DNA of 64,000 nucleotides from Allomuricauda sp. M10 (GTDB lineage: Bacteria; Bacteroidota; Bacteroidia; Flavobacteriales; Flavobacteriaceae): the NCBI RefSeq assembly GCF_020782875.1, contig NZ_JAJGBN010000009.1, positions 30,497 to 94,496 on the forward strand. The letters run 5' to 3'. This document shows positions 44,292 through 51,205 of this stretch, one piece after another. The position numbers were made by a program, and so were the translations under genes. The first letter of the stretch is position 1. Each line of letters begins with the position of its first letter. The notes beneath the pieces were generated by a model. It worked only from the letters and a program-made list of their open reading frames with translations, was not told where the DNA came from and searched no databases.

Positions 44292-44325
44292 TTTGTTTCG
44301 TAACAAATTATTAAATGTATATTTG
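44292..44325 (+). promoter_or_regulatory. rpsU promoter
   Basis: TTTG (44292-44295), a 22-nt spacer and TATATTTG (44318-44325) fit the Bacteroidota consensus. ATTTGTT-TCGT-AACAAAT (44291-44308), a perfect 7-bp inverted repeat, overlaps the -33 region and could be an operator or the terminator of the preceding gene. Confidence 0.6.
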
Positions 44326-44344
44326 CGCTCCCAAAATATAAAAG

Positions 44345-44352
44345 AAAGGAGG
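44345..44352 (+). promoter_or_regulatory. Strong Shine-Dalgarno site of rpsU
   Basis: AAAGGAGG lies 9 nt before the rpsU ATG and is fully complementary to the 16S rRNA tail. Such sites are nearly absent elsewhere in this window. In Flavobacteriia the anti-Shine-Dalgarno tail is masked on the ribosome by bS21, bS18 and bS6, and rpsU is known to keep a strong site that lets bS21-deficient ribosomes raise bS21 synthesis. Confidence 0.85.
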
Positions 44353-44361
44353 TTGTAGCCC

Positions 44362-44556
44362 ATGTTAATTATACCAGTTAAAGAAGGAGAAAACATCGAT
44401 AGAGCTTTAAAGCGTTTCAAACGTAAGTTCGATAAGACAGGTACCATGCGTCAGTTGAGAAGCAGACAGCAGTTCACAAAACCTTCTGTACAGCGTAGAG
44501 CTGAAATTCAGAAAGCCCAGTACATCCAAGGCTTGAGGGATCAAGAGGAAGTATAG
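44362..44556 (+). CDS. rpsU: 30S ribosomal protein bS21
   Basis: A 64-residue basic protein: MLIIPVKEGENIDRALKRFK, then KFDKTGTMRQLRSRQQFTKP. It sits at the platform of the small subunit next to the 16S 3' end. It has its own promoter, an unusually strong ribosome binding site and a terminator, and is followed by a Xer recombinase gene. The strong site suggests translational autoregulation. Confidence 0.97.
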   Translation: MLIIPVKEGENIDRALKRFKRKFDKTGTMRQLRSRQQFTKPSVQRRAEIQKAQYIQGLRDQEEV

Positions 44557-44575
44557 GTTTCTGATCACCATATTG

Positions 44576-44608
44576 AAATCCCGTTCCATTATTGGAACGG
44601 GATTTTTT
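44576..44608 (+). terminator. rpsU terminator
   Basis: AAATCCCGTTCC and GGAACGGGATTT form a 12-bp perfect stem around a short ATTATT loop, followed by TTTTG TTTT. It lies 20 nt after the rpsU stop codon. Confidence 0.9.
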
Positions 44609-44651
44609 GTTTTCGGGCTTGGGGGAATATCAATTTGGCTACCTTTGAGAT

Positions 44652-45542
44652 ATGTCCATGCAAGCCTTCACATCTTACCTCAAACTGGAAAAGAACTATT
44701 CTGACCATACCGTAAAGGCATATGGGAGGGATCTGGATGCTTTTACAGGCTTTTGCAGGGAAAACTACGATGAAACGAATATTGATGCTGCAGGGTACCC
44801 CATGATCCGTAATTGGATCGTTTCCCTATCCAATGAAGGGGTTTCCAATAGATCCATTAACCGTAAAATATCTTCGTTACAAGCTTATTACAAATTTCTC
44901 TTGAAGATTGGGGAGATTACCGCTTCGCCTCTGGCCAAACACAGGGCCTTGAAAACCGAGAAAAAGGTGGAAGTGCCTTTTTCCGAATCCGAAATGGAGC
45001 TTATCCTCACCGAAATTCCTTTTGAGGAGGGATTTGAAGGGGAACGGGATAAACTCATCGTGGAGCTTTTATATGCCACCGGTATGCGCCGGGCCGAATT
45101 GGTAAACCTCAAGGTTACGGACATCAATTTGGGCAACCGCACCTTGAAAGTATTGGGAAAAAGAAATAAGGAGCGCATTATTCCCTTACTGGATGCCACA
45201 GTGGATCAGATCAAGGCGTATTTAGAGGTGCGTTCGCAGCTTCCAAATTGCGCTACTTCACTTTATCTATTTTTAACAAAAGATGGTCTTAAAATTTACG
45301 AAACACTTGTTTATCGTACCATAAATAAGTATTTTAGTTTAGTGTCCCCCAAGGTAAAAAAGAGCCCTCATATATTAAGGCACACCTTTGCAACCCATTT
45401 GTTGAACAGGGGCGCAGATTTAAATTCCGTGAAGGAATTATTGGGTCATTCAAGTTTGGCATCTACCCAAGTGTACACACACAACAGCATTGCCGAATTA
45501 AAGAAAGTTCATCAAATGGCCCATCCTAGAAACAAGAAATGA
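44652..45542 (+). CDS. xerC: Tyrosine recombinase XerC/XerD type
   Basis: A 296-residue site-specific recombinase, probably resolving chromosome dimers at dif. N-terminal core-binding SAM-like domain (about 1-95). Catalytic residues: Arg in YATGMRRAEL (about 146), Lys in LKVLGKRNKERIIPL, HILRHTFATHLLNRG (His and Arg), LGHSSLASTQVYTH (His and the nucleophile Tyr). No integrase-type neighbours or att repeats were seen, so a housekeeping Xer is preferred over a mobile-element integrase. XerC against XerD cannot be decided here. Confidence 0.9.
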   Translation: MSMQAFTSYLKLEKNYSDHTVKAYGRDLDAFTGFCRENYDETNIDAAGYPMIRNWIVSLSNEGVSNRSINRKISSLQAYYKFLLKIGEITASPLAKHRALKTEKKVEVPFSESEMELILTEIPFEEGFEGERDKLIVELLYATGMRRAELVNLKVTDINLGNRTLKVLGKRNKERIIPLLDATVDQIKAYLEVRSQLPNCATSLYLFLTKDGLKIYETLVYRTINKYFSLVSPKVKKSPHILRHTFATHLLNRGADLNSVKELLGHSSLASTQVYTHNSIAELKKVHQMAHPRNKK

Positions 45543-45560
45543 CCGTTTCTTGTATTGTTT
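45532..45560 (+). terminator. Possible terminator overlapping the xer stop codon
   Basis: ACAAGAAA (45532-45539) and TTTCTTGT (45546-45553) form a perfect 8-bp stem whose loop holds the TGA stop, followed by ATTGTTT. The U-tract is interrupted, so the call is tentative. Confidence 0.45.
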
Positions 45561-45601
45561 AACTCCACTGTCACTTGACAGTACTTTAAAAACTATGTCT
45601 T

Positions 45602-45904
45602 ATGAAAGTAAATGCACAATCGGTAAATTTTGTAGCTGATGGTAAGCTCCTCGACTTTATCCAAAAACGAATGGATAAGATGGATCTATTTTATGACAAG
45701 GTCATTGATTCGGAGGTTTTTTTAAAAGTGGACAACACGAGTACGAAAGAAAACAAGATAGTGGAAATCATGGTTTCGGTACCGCGCGACAAATTTATGG
45801 TGAAAAAGCAGTGCAAAACATTTGAGGAGGCTGTAGATTCTGCTTGCAGTTCCTTGGAAAGACAGTTGGTTAAACGAAAGGAAAAATTAAGGGCCAATGC
45901 CTGA
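45602..45904 (+). CDS. hpf: Ribosome hibernation promoting factor, short form
   Basis: A 100-residue HPF/RaiA-type protein: MKVNAQSVNFVADGKLLDFI, KMDLFYDKVIDSEVFLKVDN and FMVKKQCKTFEEAVDSACSS. It binds the decoding region of idle ribosomes. It lacks the C-terminal dimerisation domain of long HPF, so it may only stabilise 70S or need a partner to form 100S. A/T-rich inverted arms ATCAAAAT/ATTTTGAT follow the stop at 45904-45931. Confidence 0.92.
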   Translation: MKVNAQSVNFVADGKLLDFIQKRMDKMDLFYDKVIDSEVFLKVDNTSTKENKIVEIMVSVPRDKFMVKKQCKTFEEAVDSACSSLERQLVKRKEKLRANA

Positions 45905-45925
45905 TCAAAATTTTTAAAATTTTAT

Positions 45926-45955
45926 TTTGATTAAAAGAAAATATCTCTACATTTG
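45926..45955 (+). promoter_or_regulatory. Promoter of the tRNA-tuf operon
   Basis: TTTG (45926-45929), an 18-nt spacer and TACATTTG (45948-45955) match the Bacteroidota consensus. Transcription should start near 45961, inside the hairpin described next. Confidence 0.75.
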
Positions 45956-45956
45956 C

Positions 45957-45984
45957 AGTCCGTTAGAAATAGCGGACTTTTTTT
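45957..45984 (+). terminator. Terminator hairpin between promoter and first tRNA
   Basis: AGTCCGTTA (45957-45965) and TAGCGGACT (45970-45978) form a 9-bp stem with one G-T pair and a GAAA loop, followed by seven T. A transcript started at about 45961 would lack the first bases of the 5' arm, so the hairpin should stop upstream read-through more than the operon's own transcript. Confidence 0.65.
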
Positions 45985-46006
45985 GTGACCGAAAGGGGTT
46001 CAAAAT

Positions 46007-46080
46007 GCCGATATAGCTCAGTTGGCTAGAGCACGTGATTTGTAATCTCGGGGTCGTGGGTTCGAGTCCCTCTATCGGCT
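46007..46080 (+). tRNA. tRNA-Thr (TGT)
   Basis: 74 nt. Acceptor GCCGATA/TATCGGC with T discriminator. Anticodon loop TTTGTAA gives TGT. D-arm TAGCTCAGTTGGCTAGAGC and T-loop TTCGAGT are canonical. The anticodon stem CGTGA/TCTCG has one T-T mismatch. No encoded CCA. First gene of the tRNA-tuf operon. Confidence 0.93.
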
Positions 46081-46102
46081 CGTAAGGTACTGAAAATAAG
46101 GC

Positions 46103-46185
46103 GGGGAGATACTCAAGCGGCCAACGAGGACAGACTGTAAATCTGTTGGTTTTCACCTTCGCAGGTTCGAATCCTGCTCTCCCCA
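46103..46185 (+). tRNA. tRNA-Tyr (GTA)
   Basis: 83 nt, class II with a long variable arm. Acceptor GGGGAGA/TCTCCCC. Anticodon loop CTGTAAA gives GTA. T-arm GCAGGTTCGAATCCTGC is perfect. No encoded CCA. Confidence 0.95.
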
Positions 46186-46263
46186 CTAAAATTGCCAAAA
46201 GCAATTTGAAAGTGGAAGTTTTTTGAAATTATGATTACCTGGGGTTCAGGCCCCGAAAAAAAT

Positions 46264-46336
46264 GCGGGAGTAGCTCAGTTGGTAGAGCGTCAGCCTTCCA
46301 AGCTGAATGTCGCCGGTTCGAACCCGGTCTCCCGCT
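46264..46336 (+). tRNA. tRNA-Gly (TCC)
   Basis: 73 nt. Acceptor GCGGGAG/CTCCCGC with T discriminator. Anticodon loop CTTCCAA gives TCC. T-arm GCCGGTTCGAACCCGGT is canonical. No encoded CCA. Confidence 0.95.
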
Positions 46337-46425
46337 CCAGATTTGAAACTGCGGTTTCATGTAATAAGGTTAAAGTTTTCGTGAGCTCGCTCGCGACTTT
46401 AAACTCTAAACCTGAAAACCCATAG

Positions 46426-46497
46426 GCCGGTGTAGCTCAGGGGTAGAGCGTTTCCTTGGTAAGGAAGAGGTCAGGGGTTCAATTCCCCTCATTGGCT
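46426..46497 (+). tRNA. tRNA-Thr (GGT)
   Basis: 72 nt. Acceptor GCCGGTG/CATTGGC, with two G-T pairs. Anticodon loop TTGGTAA gives GGT. T-arm AGGGGTTCAATTCCCCT is perfect. It ends 48 nt before the tuf start and is probably cut from the same transcript. Confidence 0.93.
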
Positions 46498-46545
46498 CAA
46501 AACGATTTGTACACTAATATAAACTAAGATTAAAATTATTTTAAA

Positions 46546-47733
46546 ATGGCAAAGGAAACTTTTGATCGTTCCAAACCCCACTTAAATATTGGTACCATTG
46601 GACACGTGGATCACGGTAAAACTACATTGACTGCTGCTATTACTACTGTATTGGCAAACGCAGGTCTTTCTGAAAAGAGAAGCTTTGACTCCATTGACAA
46701 TGCTCCTGAGGAAAAAGAAAGAGGTATTACTATCAATACTTCACACGTAGAGTATCAAACAGCTAACCGTCACTACGCTCACGTTGACTGTCCTGGTCAC
46801 GCGGATTACGTTAAGAACATGGTTACTGGTGCTGCTCAGATGGACGGTGCCATCTTGGTTGTTGCTGCAACTGATGGTCCTATGCCACAAACTCGTGAGC
46901 ACATCCTTTTGGGTCGTCAGGTAGGTATTCCACGTATCGTTGTTTTCTTGAACAAAGTTGACATGGTGGATGATGAGGAGCTTTTGGAGCTTGTAGAGAT
47001 GGAAGTAAGGGAATTGCTTTCTTTCTATGAGTATGATGGTGACAACGGTCCAGTTATCTCTGGTTCTGCACTTGGTGCTTTGAACGGCGAGCAAAAATGG
47101 GTTGATACCGTTATGCAACTTATGGATGCTGTTGACTCTTGGATAGAGGAGCCAGTTCGTGAGAAAGACAAGCCATTCTTGATGCCTATCGAAGACGTAT
47201 TCACCATTACTGGTCGTGGTACTGTTGCTACTGGTCGTATCGAAACTGGTGTTGCCAACACAGGTGACCCTGTAGAGATTATCGGTATGGGTGCTGAGAA
47301 GTTGACTTCTACCATCACTGGTGTTGAAATGTTCCGCAAGATTTTGGATAGAGGTGAAGCTGGTGACAACGTAGGTCTTCTTTTGAGAGGTATCGAGAAA
47401 TCCGATATCAAAAGAGGTATGGTTATCTGTAAGCCAGGTTCCGTTAAGCCACACGCTAAATTCAAAGCTGAGGTGTATATCTTGAAAAAAGAAGAAGGTG
47501 GTCGTCACACCCCATTCCATAACAACTACCGTCCACAGTTCTACGTTCGTACAACTGACGTGACAGGTAACATCAACCTTCCTGATGGTGTTGAAATGGT
47601 TATGCCAGGTGACAACTTGACAATCACTGTTGATTTGATCCAGCCTATCGCGTTGAACGTAGGTCTACGTTTCGCTATCCGTGAAGGTGGTAGAACTGTA
47701 GGTGCCGGTCAGGTTACTGAGATTCTAGATTAA
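46546..47733 (+). CDS. tuf: Elongation factor Tu
   Basis: GTPase that brings aminoacyl-tRNA to the ribosome. The 395-residue protein has G1 GHVDHGKT (18-25), G2 with [13 protein letters not shown]3 DCPGH, and G4 [10 protein letters not shown] (NKVD). Domains 2 and 3 follow without gaps ([34 protein letters not shown]). Codon choice is strongly biased, for example CGT for Arg and GGT for Gly, as expected of a very highly expressed gene. It lies between the tRNA cluster and tRNA-Trp. Confidence 0.99.
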   Translation: MAKETFDRSKPHLNIGTIGHVDHGKTTLTAAITTVLANAGLSEKRSFDSIDNAPEEKERGITINTSHVEYQTANRHYAHVDCPGHADYVKNMVTGAAQMDGAILVVAATDGPMPQTREHILLGRQVGIPRIVVFLNKVDMVDDEELLELVEMEVRELLSFYEYDGDNGPVISGSALGALNGEQKWVDTVMQLMDAVDSWIEEPVREKDKPFLMPIEDVFTITGRGTVATGRIETGVANTGDPVEIIGMGAEKLTSTITGVEMFRKILDRGEAGDNVGLLLRGIEKSDIKRGMVICKPGSVKPHAKFKAEVYILKKEEGGRHTPFHNNYRPQFYVRTTDVTGNINLPDGVEMVMPGDNLTITVDLIQPIALNVGLRFAIREGGRTVGAGQVTEILD

Positions 47734-47751
47734 TCATTTTACAATAAATAG

Positions 47752-47794
47752 TACACTAAAGGGTGTCTCGGTTTACCCGGGATACCTTTCAGTG
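47752..47794 (+). terminator. Imperfect hairpin after tuf
   Basis: ACACTAAAGGGT and ACCTTTCAGTGT pair imperfectly around a loop that itself holds a CCCGGG. No U-tract follows, so it is more likely a processing or stability structure than a terminator. Confidence 0.4.
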
Positions 47795-47803
47795 TAATTA
47801 TAA

Positions 47804-47850
47804 ACGGGTGTAGCTCATCCCGATAGTTATCGGGAGGTAGAGCAAAACCA
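47804..47850 (+). pseudogene. Truncated tRNA-Trp copy with a palindrome in the D-loop
   Basis: ACGGGTGTAGCTCA (47804-47817) and GGTAGAGCA (from 47836) copy the first half of the intact tRNA-Trp that follows. Where the intact gene has GTT, this copy has the palindrome TCCCGATAGTTATCGGGA (47818-47835). After AGCA it reads AAACCA, as if the anticodon 5' side were deleted. The copy abuts the real gene. Confidence 0.75.
47818..47835. repeat. CCCGATAG/TATCGGG palindrome
   Basis: TCCCGATAGTTATCGGGA: 8-bp perfect stem with a 2-nt loop. Inserted in the D-loop of the truncated tRNA-Trp copy. Confidence 0.8.
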
Positions 47851-47854
47851 AAAA

Positions 47855-47927
47855 ACGGGTGTAGCTCAGTTGGTAGAGCACTGGTCTCCAAAACCAGGTG
47901 TCGGGAGTTCGAGTCTCTCCTCCCGTG
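47855..47927 (+). tRNA. tRNA-Trp (CCA)
   Basis: 73 nt. Anticodon loop CTCCAAA gives CCA, with stem CTGGT/ACCAG. D-arm TAGCTCAGTTGGTAGAGCA and T-loop TTCGAGT are normal. The acceptor ACGGGTG/CTCCCGT has a T-T mismatch at the sixth pair. Placement between tuf and secE is conserved in many bacteria. No encoded CCA. Confidence 0.92.
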
Positions 47928-47943
47928 CAAAAGAAAAGACAAA

Positions 47944-48027
47944 AGCATGGTGAGGCGAGAAGTTTATCCCGAGCGTAGTCTAGGGAAGTGTCTTCAACGC
48001 TTGTGTTGAGCGAAGTCGAAACATGCT
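47944..48027. repeat. GAGCGnAGTCGA-family element, tRNA-Trp to secE gap
   Basis: AGCATG (47944-47949) and CATGCT (48022-48027) bound the element. Inside lie CCCGAGCGTAGTCTAGGG and TTGAGCGAAGTCGAA, variants of the family core. It fills the space before secE. Confidence 0.6.
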
Positions 48028-48045
48028 AAAAATACAAGAAGAATT

Positions 48046-48234
48046 ATGATCGCTTATATAAAGGAATCATTCCAAGAATTGAAAAACAATGTTACTTGGT
48101 TGGAAAGAGCCAAGGCATCTAACTTGATGGTCATTGTTGCCGTGTTCTCAATCGTGTTCGCATTGGTAACTTGGGGAGTTGATTCCCTTTTCAGTAAGTT
48201 GATTAGATTGTATTTTGAAAAATTAATAGGATAA
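48046..48234 (+). CDS. secE: Preprotein translocase subunit SecE
   Basis: A 62-residue single-span form. IKESFQELKNNVTWLERAKA is the conserved amphipathic helix, followed by the span NLMVIVAVFSIVFALVTWGV. It clamps SecY in the translocon. nusG starts 8 nt later. Confidence 0.95.
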   Translation: MIAYIKESFQELKNNVTWLERAKASNLMVIVAVFSIVFALVTWGVDSLFSKLIRLYFEKLIG

Positions 48235-48242
48235 CAATCGGT

Positions 48243-48794
48243 ATGTCTGAGGTTCTGGAGAAAAAATGGTATGTGGTAAGAGCGGTCAGTGGTCAAGAAA
48301 ACAAGATCAAGGGCTATATTGAGAGCGAGGTGGAGCGCGCCGGTTTCGGTGACTACCTTGACGAAGTTCTTGTCCCTACCGAAAAAGTTGTACAGATCAG
48401 AAACGGAAAGAAAATCAATAAAGAAAGGGTTTACTTTCCAGGATATATCATGATTAAGGCCAATTTGGGTGGAGAAATGGTGCACATCATCCGCTCCATC
48501 ACCAATGTGATTGGCTTTTTGGGAGAAACCAAAGGTGGAGATCCCGTGCCTTTGAGAAAATCAGAGGTGAACCGTATGTTGGGAAAAGTGGACGAGTTGG
48601 CCGTAAATACGGACAATGTATCCATTCCATTTGTGTTGGGTGAAACGGTTAAGGTTATTGATGGACCTTTCAACGGATTCAATGGAACTGTTGAAAAAAT
48701 CAATGAAGAAAAGCGTAAGCTGGAAGTTATGGTGAAGATTTTCGGAAGAAAGACACCTTTGGAACTCAGCTATATGCAAGTTGAAAAAGTGTAA
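48243..48794 (+). CDS. nusG: Transcription termination/antitermination protein NusG
   Basis: A 183-residue transcription elongation factor. NGN domain: KKWYVVRAVSGQENKIKGYI and KERVYFPGYIMIKANLGGEM. The C-terminal KOW domain has GETVKVIDGPFNGFNGTVEK. It couples RNA polymerase with Rho or the ribosome. Standard length and order for the secE-nusG pair. Confidence 0.97.
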   Translation: MSEVLEKKWYVVRAVSGQENKIKGYIESEVERAGFGDYLDEVLVPTEKVVQIRNGKKINKERVYFPGYIMIKANLGGEMVHIIRSITNVIGFLGETKGGDPVPLRKSEVNRMLGKVDELAVNTDNVSIPFVLGETVKVIDGPFNGFNGTVEKINEEKRKLEVMVKIFGRKTPLELSYMQVEKV

Positions 48795-48882
48795 ATAGAT
48801 ATTAGACCTTAGATGTGAGATGTGTGATTTTTTCATTTTTCAACTTCTCAAATCTAAATACTAAAATCTCAAGACTATAATT
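48795..48882. repeat. ATGTGAGATTTGAG-type repeat in the nusG-rplK gap
   Basis: TTAGATGTGAGATGTGTGAT and later CTTCTCAAATCTAAATACTA with AAAATCTCAAGAC form loose inverted copies. They resemble the stretch in the trpB-trpA gap. No coding potential. Confidence 0.5.
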
Positions 48883-48898
48883 AGAGCTGTTACATAAA

Positions 48899-48932
48899 AA
48901 AAGCTGTGTTGCTTCCAATTGACACAACTTTT
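48899..48932 (+). terminator. Hairpin upstream of rplK
   Basis: AAAGCTGTGT and ACACAACTTTT form an interrupted stem around TGCTTCCAATTG, followed by AATTTAATT. It could attenuate transcription into the ribosomal protein genes or simply separate them from nusG. Confidence 0.4.
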
Positions 48933-48948
48933 AATTTAATTAGAAACA

Positions 48949-49386
48949 ATGGCAAAAGAAGTAAGTAAGGTAGTTAAATTACAAGTTAGGGGAGGTGCTG
49001 CGAATCCGTCGCCACCGGTTGGACCCGCCTTAGGTGCTGCCGGTGTTAACATCATGGAGTTCTGCAAGCAGTTCAATGCTCGTACGCAGGACAAACAAGG
49101 CAAGGTATTGCCTGTTGCTATCACCGTTTACACAGACAAGTCTTTCGAGTTTGTTGTAAAAACACCACCTGCGGCAGTTCAATTGATGGAAGCAGCGAAG
49201 ATTAAAAAAGGATCTGGCGAACCTAACAGGGTGAAGAATGGTACCGTATCATGGGACCAAGTGAAAACCATTGCAGAGGACAAAATGGCTGATTTGAACG
49301 CATTCACCATTGAGTCTGCAATGAGTATGGTAGCAGGTACTGCAAGATCTATGGGTCTTAAGGTGTCAGGAACCAAACCTTTTTAA
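48949..49386 (+). CDS. rplK: 50S ribosomal protein uL11
   Basis: A 145-residue stalk-base protein: [35 protein letters not shown] and the C-terminal rRNA-binding [15 protein letters not shown]...[11 protein letters not shown]. It binds the GTPase-associated region of 23S rRNA. Starts the rplK-rplA-rplJ-rplL run. Confidence 0.98.
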   Translation: MAKEVSKVVKLQVRGGAANPSPPVGPALGAAGVNIMEFCKQFNARTQDKQGKVLPVAITVYTDKSFEFVVKTPPAAVQLMEAAKIKKGSGEPNRVKNGTVSWDQVKTIAEDKMADLNAFTIESAMSMVAGTARSMGLKVSGTKPF

Positions 49387-49407
49387 AATCTTAAAGCAAA
49401 TTAGTAA

Positions 49408-50097
49408 ATGGCAAGATTGACTAAAAAGCAGAAAGAGGCCCAAGCCAAGATAGACAAGAACAAACTCTATTCTTTGGAAGAGGCATCAGCTTTGGTAAAA
49501 GAAATTACCAATGTAAAATTTGACGCATCGGTTGATATCGCAGTTCGTTTGGGTGTAGATCCAAGAAAAGCGAATCAAATGGTACGTGGCGTTGTTACCC
49601 TTCCACACGGAACCGGTAAAGACGTAAAAGTTTTGGCATTGGTGACTCCCGATAAAGAAGCAGAGGCTAAAGAAGCCGGAGCGGATTTTGTAGGGTTGGA
49701 TGATTATTTGGATAAGATCAAAAACGGTTGGACCGATGTTGATGTGATCATCACCATGCCAAGCGTTATGGGAAAATTGGGTCCACTAGGTAGAGTTTTG
49801 GGTCCAAGGGGTTTAATGCCCAATCCAAAAACAGGAACTGTGACCATGGAGGTAGGTAAGGCCGTATCCGAAGTGAAGGCTGGTAAAATCGACTTCAAAG
49901 TAGATAAGACTGGAATTGTACACGCTGCAATCGGTAAGGCATCTTTTTCAGCTGATAAAATCGCTGGCAATGCCAAGGAATTGATCGATACCTTGGTAAA
50001 ATTGAAGCCTTCCGCTGCAAAAGGTGTTTACATGAAGAGTATCCACTTGTCCAGTACCATGAGTCCCAGTGTTCAATTAGATCCTAAAGCAGTTTAA
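49408..50097 (+). CDS. rplA: 50S ribosomal protein uL1
   Basis: A 229-residue protein of the mobile L1 stalk. [20 protein letters not shown] and [20 protein letters not shown] are family motifs. In other bacteria L1 represses its own operon by binding the rplK leader; no mimic site was searched for in detail. Gap to rplK is 21 nt. Confidence 0.98.
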   Translation: MARLTKKQKEAQAKIDKNKLYSLEEASALVKEITNVKFDASVDIAVRLGVDPRKANQMVRGVVTLPHGTGKDVKVLALVTPDKEAEAKEAGADFVGLDDYLDKIKNGWTDVDVIITMPSVMGKLGPLGRVLGPRGLMPNPKTGTVTMEVGKAVSEVKAGKIDFKVDKTGIVHAAIGKASFSADKIAGNAKELIDTLVKLKPSAAKGVYMKSIHLSSTMSPSVQLDPKAV

Positions 50098-50125
50098 TTA
50101 ACTGGTAGTTCAATATTTTTAAATT

Positions 50126-50641
50126 ATGACAAGAGAAGAAAAAGCAATCGTAATAGAAGATTTGACTGCACAGTTAGCTGAAAACGCCAATATTTATTTG
50201 GCCGATATTTCAGGATTGGATGCTGTTGCAACAGCCAACTTAAGAAGGGCTTGTTTCAAGGCAAACATTAAACTAGCGGTCGTTAAGAACACATTGCTTG
50301 CAAAAGCAATGGAAGCTTCTGATAAGGAGTTTGGTGAATTACCAGGCGTGTTGAAAGGAAATACATCCATGATGTTGTCCGAGACCGGTAACGCTCCAGC
50401 TAAACTTATCAAGGACTTTAGAAAGAAATCTCAAAAGCCTTTGTTGAAAGGAGCCTTTATTTCGGAGGCTGTTTATATCGGTGACGAAAACTTGGAAGCA
50501 CTTGTAAATATCAAGTCCAAGGAAGAAGTTATCGGGGATATCATCGGATTGTTGCAATCACCAGCCAAGAACGTTATTTCTGGTCTTAAGTCAGGTGGAG
50601 GCAAATTGGCCGGTATCCTTAAAACCTTATCTGAGAAGTAA
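50126..50641 (+). CDS. rplJ: 50S ribosomal protein uL10
   Basis: A 171-residue protein that anchors bL12 dimers to the stalk. Start MTREEKAIVIEDLTAQLAEN; VKNTLLAKAMEASD and the C-terminal helix for L12 binding (GGKLAGILKTLSEK). The 28-nt gap to rplA leaves little room for the usual L10 autoregulatory leader structure. Confidence 0.97.
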   Translation: MTREEKAIVIEDLTAQLAENANIYLADISGLDAVATANLRRACFKANIKLAVVKNTLLAKAMEASDKEFGELPGVLKGNTSMMLSETGNAPAKLIKDFRKKSQKPLLKGAFISEAVYIGDENLEALVNIKSKEEVIGDIIGLLQSPAKNVISGLKSGGGKLAGILKTLSEK

Positions 50642-50696
50642 TTCGCGCACAATAAACTAAGTATATTTTTAAACATTTTCATTAAACGATAGAAAA

Positions 50697-51077
50697 ATGG
50701 CAGATTTGAAAGATTTTGCAGAACAGTTGGTTAACCTAACCGTTAAAGAAGTAAACGAGTTGGCTGACATCCTTAAGAACGAATACGGTATCGAGCCTGC
50801 TGCTGCTGCAGTAGCTGTTGCTGCTGGCGGTGCTGCTGGTGGTGCTGAAGAAGCCGCTGAGGAAAAAACCGAATTCGACGTAATCCTTAAAGCAGCTGGT
50901 GCCTCTAAATTGGCAGTAGTTAAATTGGTTAAGGAATTGACCGGTCTTGGTCTTAAAGAGGCTAAAGACATCGTTGATAGCGCACCTAAAGCTGTTAAAG
51001 AAGGCATCTCCAAAGATGAGGCCGAAGGCATCAAAAAATCATTGGAAGAAGCAGGAGCAGAAGTTGAGCTTAAATAA
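50697..51077 (+). CDS. rplL: 50S ribosomal protein bL12
   Basis: A 126-residue acidic stalk protein. The N-terminal dimer domain ([20 protein letters not shown]) is followed by an alanine/glycine-rich hinge ([20 protein letters not shown]), then the globular domain [20 protein letters not shown] with [20 protein letters not shown]. It recruits GTPase factors. Followed by a hairpin before rpoB. Confidence 0.98.
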   Translation: MADLKDFAEQLVNLTVKEVNELADILKNEYGIEPAAAAVAVAAGGAAGGAEEAAEEKTEFDVILKAAGASKLAVVKLVKELTGLGLKEAKDIVDSAPKAVKEGISKDEAEGIKKSLEEAGAEVELK

Positions 51078-51098
51078 TAGCTTTTTGCATACAAATTT

Positions 51099-51135
51099 GG
51101 TTAAGGTCTTTCCATTTTATGGTTAGACCTTAGCC
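51099..51135 (+). terminator. Attenuator-like hairpin between rplL and rpoB
   Basis: GGTTAAGGTCT (51099-51109) and AGACCTTAGCC (51125-51135) form an 11-bp stem with one G-T pair, loop 15 nt, followed by TATTTTAAT. Placed where E. coli has its partial terminator and processing site, it may lower rpoBC output relative to the ribosomal proteins. Confidence 0.55.
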
Positions 51136-51205
51136 TATTTTAATAAGGAGTGTATAAAGCCGTACACAGACCCGAATAGTATTCACGTTCAAAATTTGTC
51201 CATAG

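Noticed and set aside
44291..44308. Terminator of the acyl-CoA dehydrogenase gene (ATTTGTT-TCGT-AACAAAT)
   Set aside because: The stem is AT-rich and no U-tract follows; it overlaps the rpsU promoter, so it was kept only as a possible operator in the promoter entry.
44652..45542. Integrase of a genomic island
   Set aside because: Neighbours are housekeeping genes, no att-like direct repeats were seen at the tRNAs, and the protein has the layout of chromosomal XerC/D.
46741..47520. 259-residue minus-strand frame over tuf
   Set aside because: Antisense shadow caused by the biased codon use of tuf; no family resemblance.
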